From Streptomyces sp. HmicA12 (GTDB lineage: Bacteria > Actinomycetota > Actinomycetes > Streptomycetales > Streptomycetaceae), in assembly GCF_000373565.1 (NCBI RefSeq), contig NZ_KB891798.1, positions 186,206-250,205 on the forward strand: a DNA stretch of 64,000 bases, written 5' to 3'. The notes under the pieces are model-generated. The model was not told the DNA's origin, made no database searches, and worked only from the letters and a program-made list of their open reading frames with translations. Made by a program: the position numbers and the translations under genes. Positions 17,537-25,626 of this stretch are shown here, in pieces. The stretch's first letter is position 1; the number at the start of each line of letters is the position of its first letter.

Positions 17537-18549
17537 ACTCCGACCTGCATCTGCTGGAGACCACCGCGTCCGACATCTTCGCCGGGTACCAGGACCGGCC
17601 GGGCCTGTGGGAGGAGATCGAGGACAGCGGTCTGACCCTCGTCGGCGTTCCCGAGGAGGCGGGCGGCAGCGGCGGCGACAGCACCGAAGCCGTGATCATC
17701 CTCCGCGCCGCCGCCTACCACTGCGCCGAGATCCCCCTCGCGGAGACCCAATGGCTGGCCGCCCCGCTCCTCGCGGCGGCGGGCCTGCCCGTCCCGGCCG
17801 GGCCGCTCACCGCCGCCGAGGCCACCCCCGACGAGGTGCGGCTCACGGCGGACGGGGACGGCTGGATCCTCGACGGGACGCTGCCGCAGGTCCCCTGGGC
17901 TCGGCAGGCCCACCGCATCGTCGTCGTCACCGACGGCCGCGCCTGCTCCGTCGACCCGGCGCACTGCACTTTCGAGACGCACCACAACCTCGCGGGCGAG
18001 CCACGCGACGACGTCACGTTCAGCTCCGTACGCCTGACCGCCGCCGACGTGGCCGCGCTGCCCGAGGGCCCGTCCCTGCGCGTCCGGGCGGCCCTCGCGC
18101 GCACCGTGCAGATGGCGGGCGCCGCCCGCCGGGCGCTCGACCACAGCCTGCGGTACGCGGGCGAGCGCCGACAGTTCGGCCGCCCCATCGCCGCGTTCCA
18201 GGCCGTCCAGCAGTACCTCGCCGAGATGGCGGGCGAGGTGGCACTGATGGACCTCGGCGCCCAGGTGGCGGCCGCCGCGCTCGCCGACCCGGACCAGGAC
18301 GGCGTCGCCGCCGTCGCCGCGGCCCGCGTCAACGCCTGCCGTGCGGCCGGGGTCGTCGCCGAACTGGCCCACCAGGTCCACGGCGCCATCGGCACCACCC
18401 ACGAGCACGACCTGCGCCGTGCCACGCTCCGCCTGTGGTCCTGGCGCGAGGAGTACGGCAACGAACACGCCTGGTCCGCCGCCCTCGGCCTGCTCGCCAC
18501 GGCCGCCGACGACGACCCGTGGCTCCTCGTCACCGCCCCCACCGCGTAG
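17533..18549 (+). CDS. Acyl-CoA dehydrogenase-like small subunit
   Basis: 338 aa, ATGA overlap with the previous gene. The C-terminal half keeps ACAD helices (LDHSLRYAGERRQFGRPIAA, QVHGAIGTTHEHDLRR), including the QxHG.IG segment that contacts FAD. The N-terminal half is reduced and lacks the clear (S/T)EPGxGSD and TxGxxxA boxes. This is the pattern of the incomplete partner in heterotetrameric FadE enzymes. It probably cannot act alone. Confidence 0.82.
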   Translation: MNSDLHLLETTASDIFAGYQDRPGLWEEIEDSGLTLVGVPEEAGGSGGDSTEAVIILRAAAYHCAEIPLAETQWLAAPLLAAAGLPVPAGPLTAAEATPDEVRLTADGDGWILDGTLPQVPWARQAHRIVVVTDGRACSVDPAHCTFETHHNLAGEPRDDVTFSSVRLTAADVAALPEGPSLRVRAALARTVQMAGAARRALDHSLRYAGERRQFGRPIAAFQAVQQYLAEMAGEVALMDLGAQVAAAALADPDQDGVAAVAAARVNACRAAGVVAELAHQVHGAIGTTHEHDLRRATLRLWSWREEYGNEHAWSAALGLLATAADDDPWLLVTAPTA

Positions 18550-18561
18550 GAGAGTCGACCC

Positions 18562-19353
18562 ATGACCACTGATCAGGAACCGGTGCTGTACGCCGTCGCC
18601 GACGGCATCGCCACCCTCACCCTCAACCGGCCCCGGCGGCGCAATGCCTTCACCCTGGAGATGATCGACGACTGGGCGGCGGCCCTGCGTACCGCGGGCG
18701 CCGACCCCGATGTTCGCGTCATCGTCCTCACCGGCGCCGGCAAGGGCTTCTGCGCCGGCGTCGACATGGACACCCTCCTCGCCGTCGAGGACACACCGCT
18801 CGCGCAGAAGAACCTCCTGCACCTGCAGGTCCACCAAGTGGCCCGTGCCATCGAGGAGTTGGACAAGCCGGTCATCGCCGCCATCAACGGTGACGCCACC
18901 GGGGCGGGCCTCGACATGGCCCTGATGTGCGACATGCGGTTCACCGCCCGCTCGGCCCGCCTGTCCGAGTCGTACATCCGCCTCGGCCTGGTCCCCGGCG
19001 ACGGCGGCTGCTGGTACCTGCCGCGCCTCGTCGGTCAGGCCAAGGCCCTGGAACTGCTGCTCGGTGGCGAGTTCGTCGATGCCGAGGAAGCGCTGCGCAT
19101 CGGCATGGTCAACCGGGTCTACGACGACGAACGCCTCCTTGACGAGACGTACGCGTTCGCCCGGAAGCTGGCCGCCAACCCGGCCCTGCCGATGGGCATC
19201 ATCAAGCGGACCGTGCGCGCCGGTGAACGCCTCGACATCCGCACCAGCCTCGACCTGATCTCGTCGCACATGGCGGTCGTCATGTCGACGGACGACGCGC
19301 GCAAGGCCATGGCGACGTTCCGGGACGGGGTCGTCGGGCCGAAGAAGAACTGA
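18562..19353 (+). CDS. Enoyl-CoA hydratase/isomerase (crotonase) family protein
   Basis: 263 aa, ribosome site AGGAGAG. Crotonase features: LTLNRPRRRNAF, oxyanion-hole segments KGFCAGVDM and NGDATGAGLD, and the C-terminal trimerisation helix. At the place of the first catalytic Glu of true hydratases (Glu144 of rat enzyme) the sequence is SESYIRLG, with Tyr in place of Glu by my alignment, while a Glu near KALELLL would match the second catalytic Glu. It may therefore be an isomerase, hydrolase or lyase rather than a hydratase. It is the last gene of the plus-strand operon. Confidence 0.85.
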   Translation: MTTDQEPVLYAVADGIATLTLNRPRRRNAFTLEMIDDWAAALRTAGADPDVRVIVLTGAGKGFCAGVDMDTLLAVEDTPLAQKNLLHLQVHQVARAIEELDKPVIAAINGDATGAGLDMALMCDMRFTARSARLSESYIRLGLVPGDGGCWYLPRLVGQAKALELLLGGEFVDAEEALRIGMVNRVYDDERLLDETYAFARKLAANPALPMGIIKRTVRAGERLDIRTSLDLISSHMAVVMSTDDARKAMATFRDGVVGPKKN

Positions 19354-19370
19354 CGCCGACTCCCGGCACA

Positions 19371-19407
19371 CGACTGGGCCCGCCTCCTCAGGAGGCGGGC
19401 CCGGTCG
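19371..19407. terminator. Bidirectional hairpin terminator
   Basis: A nearly perfect hairpin (arms GGGCCCGCCTCC and its complement, extended by CGAC/GTCG) lies between the convergent crotonase gene (stop 19353) and racemase gene (stop 19419) and should stop transcription from both sides. Confidence 0.85.
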
Positions 19408-19418
19408 TCGTACGAGCG

Positions 19419-20558
19419 TCAGCGCACCGCGCCCGCCGCCCGCAGTTCCGCGATGCGTCCCGCGTCGAAGCCGGCCTCGGCGAGGACCTCGTCCGTGTGC
19501 GCGCCGACCAGCGGCGAGGGCACCGGCGTCGCGGTCGGTGTGTCCGAGAAGCGGGGAGCAGGTGCGGGCTCGACGAGACCGTCCTCGCCCACCAGGTACG
19601 TGCCACGGGCGACGTTGTGCGGATGGTGCGGAGCCTCGGTCAGGGACAGGACCGGTGCGACGCACGCCTCCTGCCCGGCGAACTCCTTCGCCCACTCGTC
19701 GCGGGTGCGCGTCGCGAACACCGCGGTCAGCCGCTCCCCCATGACGGGCCACTTCGCCCGGTCGTTCTGGCCCGCGAAATCGGGGTCGTCCGACAGACCG
19801 AGAACGCGCAGCATGGACGCGTAGAACTGCGGCTCCACCGGTCCTACGGCCACGTGCCCGCCGTCCGCGCACCGGTACGTGCGGTAGTAAGGAGCGGTGC
19901 CGTCAAGGAAGTTGGTGCCCCGCTCGTCCTGCCACCGTCCGACGGAGAGGAACCCGTACATCATCGAAAGGAGCAGCGCCGAGCCGTCCGTCATGGCCGC
20001 GTCCACCACCTGGCCGCGACCGGTGGTGCGGGCGCTCAGGACCGCGCTGAGCACGCCGACGACGAGCAGCATGCCACCGCCGCCGAAGTCGCCGACCAGG
20101 TTGAGCGGCGGCACCGGGTCACCGTCCGCCGGGCCGATCGCGTGCAGCGCGCCGGTCAGCGCGATGTAGTCGATGTCGTGGCCCGGCTCCTGCGCCATCG
20201 GCCCGTCCTGGCCCCAGCCGGTCATCCGCCCGTACACCAGGCGGGGATTGCGGGCGAGCAGATCATCAGGGCCGAGGCCGAGGCGCTCGGTCACCCCGGG
20301 CCGGAACCCCTCGATGAAGATGTCCGCGCCGTCAGCGAGCGCGCGGACGACCTCGACGCCCTCGGGGTGCTTGAGGTCGGCGGTGACGGAGCGCCGGTTG
20401 CGGTGCATGACCGGGCGGCGGGCGTCCGCTCCCGCCTGCGCGGGCCGGTCGACACGGATCACGTCGGCGCCCAGGTCGCCGAGGACCATCGCGCAGAAGG
20501 GGCCGGGGCCGATGCCGCCCAGCTCGACGACCTTGACGCCTGCCAGGGGTCCGGGCAT
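19419..20558 (-). CDS. Alpha-methylacyl-CoA racemase (CoA-transferase family III)
   Basis: 379 aa; start at 20558 preceded by AAGGA. The family III fold is clear (GVKVVELGGIGPGPF, MHRNRRSVTADLK, GRMTGWGQDGP). The racemase residues of the Mycobacterium enzyme (His126, Asp156, Glu241) all have equivalents one position later: His127 in GHDIDY, Asp157 in GDFGGGG and Glu242 in VEPQFY. This distinguishes it from formyl-CoA-type transferases. It would interconvert the (2R)- and (2S)-2-methylacyl-CoA forms, which is needed when methyl-branched chains such as steroid or isoprenoid side chains enter beta-oxidation. It is the strongest hint to the island's substrate. Confidence 0.87.
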   Translation of the reverse strand: MPGPLAGVKVVELGGIGPGPFCAMVLGDLGADVIRVDRPAQAGADARRPVMHRNRRSVTADLKHPEGVEVVRALADGADIFIEGFRPGVTERLGLGPDDLLARNPRLVYGRMTGWGQDGPMAQEPGHDIDYIALTGALHAIGPADGDPVPPLNLVGDFGGGGMLLVVGVLSAVLSARTTGRGQVVDAAMTDGSALLLSMMYGFLSVGRWQDERGTNFLDGTAPYYRTYRCADGGHVAVGPVEPQFYASMLRVLGLSDDPDFAGQNDRAKWPVMGERLTAVFATRTRDEWAKEFAGQEACVAPVLSLTEAPHHPHNVARGTYLVGEDGLVEPAPAPRFSDTPTATPVPSPLVGAHTDEVLAEAGFDAGRIAELRAAGAVR

Positions 20559-20596
20559 GCGGAAGTTCCTTTCTCTCCAAGGGAATGGGGGCGCGG

Positions 20597-21673
20597 TCAC
20601 GTGATGTCGATGACCGTGCGCAGGGCCTCGCCCGTACGCATCTGGCGCAGGGCCGTGTCGATCTCCGTCAGCGGCACGTGGTGCGTGATCATCGAGGCGA
20701 GGTCGAGGCGCCCGGCGCGCCACAGCTCGATGATGCGGGCGTAGGTGCGACGGGGGTCGTCACCGCCGTAGAAGGAGGGCAGCAGCTTCTTCTCGCTGGT
20801 GACGAGGTCGGACATGTTCAGGTCCGGAATGTCGGTGCGGCTTCCGGCGCCGACCAGGCAGACCGTTCCGCCACGGCGCGCGCCGTCGTACGCGGCACGC
20901 AGCGTGGCCGGCTTGCCGACGGCCTCGAAGGCGTAGTCGACGCCCCGTCCGCCGGTGACGCGCTTCAGCGTCTCGGCCAGGTCCTCGGGCGCGACGGCCT
21001 CGGTGGCGCCGAACTTCAGCGCCCACTCGCGGCGTCCCGCGACCGGGTCGACGGCGATGATCTGCGCGGCGCCGGCCACCTTGGCGCCCTGGACGATGCT
21101 GACGCCCACGCCGCCGAGTCCGACGACGAGCACCGACGAACCCGCCTTGACCTGAGCCGTGTTGAGTGCCGCGCCGACGCCGGTGGTCACCCCGCAGCCG
21201 ATCAGGGCGGCGATGTCGTACGGCAGGTCGTCGGGGATCGGGATGGCGGCCGCCGCGGAGATGACGACTTCCTCGGCGAAGGTGCCCTCGCCCATCATCC
21301 CGGGCATCCGGACGCCGTCGACCTCGAAGTTGGGTGTCGCGATATTGGCGAAGCCCGAACGGCACAGGTGTCCGTCACCGGCCCGGCAGTGCGGACACGC
21401 GTCGCACGGCGGCATCCAGCACACGATGACGCGGTCTCCCACGCGGACGTCCGTGACACCGTCGCCGACCTCGGTCACCTCACCGGCTCCCTCGTGCCCG
21501 AGGACGCACGGCGCGGGGTGTCCGAGCGTGCCGTTCATGATGGACACGTCGGAGTGGCACAGACCGGCGCGGTGCAGGCGGACCCGGACGCGGCCGGGCC
21601 CGAAGGAGACCGCGGTGGCCTCAGTGACGTCGAGCGACGTGTCGCCGACGGAGTGCAGGACTGCTGCGCGCAT
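20597..21673 (-). CDS. Zinc-dependent medium-chain alcohol dehydrogenase
   Basis: 358 aa. Catalytic zinc ligands Cys39 (GLCHSD) and His60-Glu61 (GHEGAGEV), structural zinc cysteines 90, 93, 96 and 104, and the NAD-binding GLGGVGVS are all present. It belongs to the class III/long-chain alcohol branch (KKLLPSFYGGDDPR). In this island it fits oxidation of the alcohol released by the alkylsulfatases to an aldehyde for the ALDH next to it. The remnant at 3413-3556 derives from a close relative. Confidence 0.92.
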   Translation of the reverse strand: MRAAVLHSVGDTSLDVTEATAVSFGPGRVRVRLHRAGLCHSDVSIMNGTLGHPAPCVLGHEGAGEVTEVGDGVTDVRVGDRVIVCWMPPCDACPHCRAGDGHLCRSGFANIATPNFEVDGVRMPGMMGEGTFAEEVVISAAAAIPIPDDLPYDIAALIGCGVTTGVGAALNTAQVKAGSSVLVVGLGGVGVSIVQGAKVAGAAQIIAVDPVAGRREWALKFGATEAVAPEDLAETLKRVTGGRGVDYAFEAVGKPATLRAAYDGARRGGTVCLVGAGSRTDIPDLNMSDLVTSEKKLLPSFYGGDDPRRTYARIIELWRAGRLDLASMITHHVPLTEIDTALRQMRTGEALRTVIDIT

Positions 21674-21721
21674 GAGTAACTCCGTTGCTGTCAGAAGTTG
21701 AGAAGTGGAGAAGGTGTCGAG

Positions 21722-23209
21722 TCAGTGGGCGGCGGTGGCCGGAGCCTTGGGCAGCGCCACCGACTGGTACTCGAAGTAGCCCGCGAGCCCCTCGGCGCCG
21801 AACTCGCGGCCGATGCCGGACTGCTTGAAGCCGCCGAACGGGGCGGCGAGGTCGAGGCGGAAGCCGTTGACGGTGAGCGTGCCGGTGCGGATGCGGCGGG
21901 CGATGCGCGTACCGCGCTCCACGTCGGCGGTGAACACCGCGCCGGAGAGCCCGAACGTCGAGTCGTTGGCGATCCGGACGGCCTCGTCCTCGTCCTCGTA
22001 ACGGATCAGGCAGACGACCGGGCCGAAGATCTCCTCGCGGGCGATGCGCATGTCGTTGGTGACATCACCGAACAGGGTCGGCTGGACGAACCAGCCGGTG
22101 TCCAGCTCCTCGGGCACGCTGCCGCCCGTGAGCACGGTGGCTCCCTCGTCGCGACCGATGCGGATGTAGTCGAGCACGCGCTGCCGCTGACGCCACGTCA
22201 CCATCGGTCCTACGAGGGTCCGTTCGTCGGCCGGGTCGCCGACCTTCAGGTCGGCGAGGGCGGCGGACAGGGCCGTGGCCACCTCGTCGTAGCGCGACGC
22301 GGGCACGAGGACGCGGGTGAGCGCCACGCAGGCCTGGCCGCTGTTGGCGGCGCAGGTGCCGCCGACGAGGGCGGGGACGGCCGCCGCGAGGTCCGCGTCG
22401 TCGAGGATCAGCGCGGCCGACTTGCCGCCGAGTTCGAGCGAGACACGGGTGAGGTTCTCGGCGGCCGAGGCCATGATGGTCTTCCCCGCGGCGACCGACC
22501 CGGTGAAGGCGACCTTGTCGATGCCGGGGTGGGCGACCAGATGGGCGCCCGACTCCCGCCCGGCGGGGACGACGTTCACGACTCCGGCCGGCAGCCCGGC
22601 CTCCGCGCAGATCTCCGCGAGCAGGTACGCGTCCAGCGGTGTCTCCGGCGACGGCTTGATCACGAAGGTGCAGCCCGCGATCAGCCCCGGCGCGAGCTTG
22701 GCCGCGAGGGTCAGCTGCGGGACGTTCCACGGCGTGATCGCCGCGACGACGCCGACGGGCTCACGCCGCACGAGGACGGGCCCGCCGAGCCCCTGCCGTT
22801 CCTCCTCCAGGTTCAGGTCGGCCGCCGAGGCGAGCGTCGCGCTGAACGCGGCCACCGCGGACATCGCCTGACCGGCTCGTGACCAGGTGAGGGGAGATCC
22901 GTTCTGAAGGGTGACCAGGCGGGCGATCTCCTCGCGGCGCGCGGCGAGCCCGTCGCGGATGCGGGTGACGGTCTCGATGCGGTCGGCGAGCGGGAGGCGC
23001 GGCCACGGTCCTTCGTCGAAGGCCCGGCGGGCGGCGGCCACGGCCCGGTCCATGTCGGCGGGGGAGGCGTGCGGTACGCGGCCGACGACCTGCTCGGTCA
23101 CCGGCGAGACGACCTCGATGACGTCGGTGCCGGACGGTTCGGTCCACTGACCGCCGATGAACAGGTCCCGGTGCGAGACGAGTTGGGCGGGGGAAGTCGG
23201 GGCGGACAT
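21722..23209 (-). CDS. NAD(P)-dependent aldehyde dehydrogenase
   Basis: 495 aa, AGGAG 6 bases before the ATG at 23209. Typical ALDH: Asn162 in PWN, Glu259 in ELGGKSA and the nucleophile Cys294 in NSGQACVAL, all at normal positions for a 495-residue family member. It oxidises an aldehyde to the free acid. It lies between the alcohol dehydrogenase and a thioesterase in one minus-strand operon, so the likely substrate is the fatty aldehyde made by its neighbour. Confidence 0.94.
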   Translation of the reverse strand: MSAPTSPAQLVSHRDLFIGGQWTEPSGTDVIEVVSPVTEQVVGRVPHASPADMDRAVAAARRAFDEGPWPRLPLADRIETVTRIRDGLAARREEIARLVTLQNGSPLTWSRAGQAMSAVAAFSATLASAADLNLEEERQGLGGPVLVRREPVGVVAAITPWNVPQLTLAAKLAPGLIAGCTFVIKPSPETPLDAYLLAEICAEAGLPAGVVNVVPAGRESGAHLVAHPGIDKVAFTGSVAAGKTIMASAAENLTRVSLELGGKSAALILDDADLAAAVPALVGGTCAANSGQACVALTRVLVPASRYDEVATALSAALADLKVGDPADERTLVGPMVTWRQRQRVLDYIRIGRDEGATVLTGGSVPEELDTGWFVQPTLFGDVTNDMRIAREEIFGPVVCLIRYEDEDEAVRIANDSTFGLSGAVFTADVERGTRIARRIRTGTLTVNGFRLDLAAPFGGFKQSGIGREFGAEGLAGYFEYQSVALPKAPATAAH

Positions 23210-23238
23210 GAAGGGCTCCTGGAGGTGAAGGGAGAGGC

Positions 23239-24174
23239 TCAGTCGGTTCGCGGGCGCGCCGTGCGCAGCACGGTCTCCTGGACGACGGACGCCACCAGGC
23301 GTCCGTCCCGGGTCCAGAAGTCGCCGTGGGCGAGGCCGCGGCCGTCGCCGGCCGTGGGGCTTCGCTGGACCACGAGCAGCCACTCGTCGGCGCGGAAGGG
23401 CCGGTGGAACCAGATGGCGTGGTCGAGTGACGTCAGGAAGACGGTGTCGGGCTCCTGGCGCAGCATCCGCGGCGGTTCGCGGTGCAGCGCGGCGGACGGT
23501 GCGAGCAGCAGGTCCGAGGCGTACGCGAGTCCGCAGGCGTGCAGCATCGGATCGTCGGGGAGCGGGTGGGCGGCCTTGACCCAGAGCCATTGCTCGGTGC
23601 CGCCGTCGGGGGCCGGGCGCGACGGCGGCACCAGCCGGACCGACAGGGCACGGTGGAACTCGCGGACCTCGTGGTCCTCCGGCACGCCGATGGCGGCACC
23701 CGCCGCCGGGGCGAACGCGTCCGGCAGGTCCTCCGGCGGCATCGCCCTCGGCATCGTCACGTGCCGGGCCTCGCCGGGGCCGGACTCCTCGGGCAGCTTG
23801 AACGAGGCGGAGAGCGTGAAGATCGGTTCGCCGCGCTGGACGGCCGTGACCCGCCGCGAGACGTAGGCGCGTCCGTCGCGCAGCCGCTCGACCTGGTAGA
23901 CGATGGGCCGCCGGGTGTCGCCGGCGCGCAGGAAGTAGCCGTGCAGGGAGTGCACCGCGAGGCTGCTGTCGACGGTGTGCCCGGCGGCGGTGAGAGCCTG
24001 CGCCGCGACTTGACCGCCGAACGCACGCAGCCGGGCGCCGTCGTGGCACCAGCCGCGGAAGAGGTCGCGCTCGACGCGCTCCAGGCTGAGGAAGTCGATC
24101 AGGTTCTGCTTGCCGACGGCGGTTGATGCGCCGTCCGGCGCGCCGCTTCCGTCGATGAGAGGGCGTGGGTGCAC
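23239..24174 (-). CDS. tesB: Acyl-CoA thioesterase II
   Basis: 311 aa from the GTG at 24174, chosen because GGAG lies 6 bases upstream; the frame also allows a GTG at 24204, which has no such site. The double hot-dog pattern of TesB is visible: RLRAFGGQVAAQALTAAG, HSLHGYFLRAGD, SASFKLPEE, then FLTSLDHAIWFHRPFRAD and HGDFWTRDGRLVASVVQE near the end. It hydrolyses acyl-CoA to free acid and CoA, probably relieving CoA trapping when beta-oxidation stalls. It is the first gene of the thioesterase-ALDH-ADH-racemase operon, whose control region is 24205-24300. Confidence 0.9.
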   Translation of the reverse strand: MHPRPLIDGSGAPDGASTAVGKQNLIDFLSLERVERDLFRGWCHDGARLRAFGGQVAAQALTAAGHTVDSSLAVHSLHGYFLRAGDTRRPIVYQVERLRDGRAYVSRRVTAVQRGEPIFTLSASFKLPEESGPGEARHVTMPRAMPPEDLPDAFAPAAGAAIGVPEDHEVREFHRALSVRLVPPSRPAPDGGTEQWLWVKAAHPLPDDPMLHACGLAYASDLLLAPSAALHREPPRMLRQEPDTVFLTSLDHAIWFHRPFRADEWLLVVQRSPTAGDGRGLAHGDFWTRDGRLVASVVQETVLRTARPRTD

Positions 24175-24223
24175 GAGGGGCTCCGGGTTGGGCTGAGGAG
24201 GCACGAGTCGGCCCGATGTCGAT

Positions 24224-24300
24224 GATGTGAACCGTACGTCTCTTAGTGGCGCCCTGTAAATGCCTTACAAGTCGCGACAGTGTCCGCTAAGTAAATGGCC
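24224..24300. promoter_or_regulatory. Control region with the shared 64-bp-spaced motif (copy A)
   Basis: Upstream of the minus-strand thioesterase operon. ATGTGAACCGTACGTCT begins at 24225 and CTAAGTAAATGG lies with its GTA 64 bases further (24227 to 24291). A third GTAAATG at 24256 is part of the palindrome GTAAATGCCTTAC. The first element differs from that at 32382 by one base over 17. No gene runs rightwards from this region, so the motif cannot simply be a plus-strand promoter. Confidence 0.65.
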
Positions 24301-24392
24301 AGTATTGGCGAGGTGAGTGGGGTGGAACCTTTCGGGCAAACGAAACCGGCCGCGGCAAGAGCTGCCGCGGCCGGGTTACGGGGAGGGGTCGG

Positions 24393-25583
24393 TCAGGGAG
24401 AGGCGACACCCAGGACGGAGCGGGCGATGGACGCCAGCCGTGTCACGGGATCGGTGAAACGCTCCAGCAGCGTCAGCCGCGGCAGGATGTTCAGCATGGT
24501 GAAGGCGCTCTGTACGACCACTCGCGCCTCGGACGCACCGAGCTCCGGCCGCGCCGTCGTGAGCAGGGCCACCCACTCGGAGACGTAGTCGACCTGCGAC
24601 CGGTGCAGGGCTTCCTGATCCGCCTCTGACAGGTGCGCGATGTCGCCGACCAGGACGAGACCGGCCGCCCCTCTGTTGGCCACGGAAGCGCGCGCGTAGG
24701 AGTCGAGGAGCCGGTCGAGGGCTTCGGAAGCGTCGGTGCTGCGGCGCAAGTCCCGTGCCAGACCTGCCCACTTGGCCTCCGATTCGCGGTGCAGCGCTGC
24801 CGCCAGGAGGTCCGCCTTGCCGCTGAAGTGTGTGTACACGGCCGGCCGCGAAACGCCCGCCGCGGCTCCGAGGTCCTCCATGCTGACGGCCAGGTAGCCA
24901 CGGGCGGCGAAGAGCGGAATCGCCGTGGAGATCAGTGCCTCGCGGCGGGAGACGGGCCTGAGTCCGGAGCCCGGCGCGGGCAGGCCGGCCGCGGCCGTAG
25001 CGTCGGCGGGGGCGTCCGGCAGCGCGGTGTCGCAGGCGGCGCGGGCCGTGGCGGCCAGCAGTTCCTCGAACCCGGGCCGGGGCAGTTCGACATGGTGGTA
25101 CGAGGCGCCCGCGATGGTGGTGACCGCCGCCCATGCCAGCAACAGGGCGTCGTCCGCGGCGAGTTCGGGGCGTTCCGTGCCGAGCGCCGAAGCGAGTGTC
25201 TCGGCGATGGCGGCGTGGCTTCCGGTCGCCTTCGCGCGGTCGTCCGGGGCGAGGTTGCGCGTCTCGCGGTCCCACACGCTCGCGTAGGCCCGGTGGTCGA
25301 GCGTGAACGACGACAGGTCGGCGAGGGCGGCGTCGAGGCCGTCCGCGTTCTGTGCGACGGCCTGGACCTGTTCCGCGCTGTCGAGCAACGCCCGGTTGAG
25401 CAGTTCCTGCTTGCTCCGGAAATGCCGGTACAGGGCTCCGGCGGTGATGCCCACGGCCGCCGCGATGTCCTCCATGCCCGTGGCCTGATAGCCGGAACGC
25501 CGGAAGCACTCCATGGCGGCGGCCAGGATCTGCGCCTTGCGGTCGCGGGGGCGTCGCGCCGGACGGGCGGTCTTGGTCGTCAT
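24393..25583 (-). CDS. Tandem (double) TetR-family regulator, copy 1
   Basis: 396 aa; start at 25583 supported by AGGA 8 bases upstream (an ATG at 25592 is also possible). Two full TetR modules lie in one chain: HTH 1 (about 18-65, YQATGMEDIAAAVGITAGAL, YRHFRSK) with its ligand domain, then HTH 2 (about 215-262, LAVSMEDLGAAAGVSRPAVY, THFSGKADLL) with its own ligand domain. Normal TetR proteins are about 200 aa with a single HTH, so one chain could mimic a dimer. The gene at 29967-31196 has the same architecture. It is probably a repressor of the acyl-CoA island. Confidence 0.88.
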   Translation of the reverse strand: MTTKTARPARRPRDRKAQILAAAMECFRRSGYQATGMEDIAAAVGITAGALYRHFRSKQELLNRALLDSAEQVQAVAQNADGLDAALADLSSFTLDHRAYASVWDRETRNLAPDDRAKATGSHAAIAETLASALGTERPELAADDALLLAWAAVTTIAGASYHHVELPRPGFEELLAATARAACDTALPDAPADATAAAGLPAPGSGLRPVSRREALISTAIPLFAARGYLAVSMEDLGAAAGVSRPAVYTHFSGKADLLAAALHRESEAKWAGLARDLRRSTDASEALDRLLDSYARASVANRGAAGLVLVGDIAHLSEADQEALHRSQVDYVSEWVALLTTARPELGASEARVVVQSAFTMLNILPRLTLLERFTDPVTRLASIARSVLGVASP

Positions 25584-25626
25584 CCGGCCCATCCTAGGCG
25601 CGGGCGGCGCTGGGCGACGCCGCCGG

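Noticed and set aside
17146..19872. 908-codon open frame on the minus strand
   Set aside because: Antisense to two ACAD genes and a crotonase whose motifs are unambiguous.
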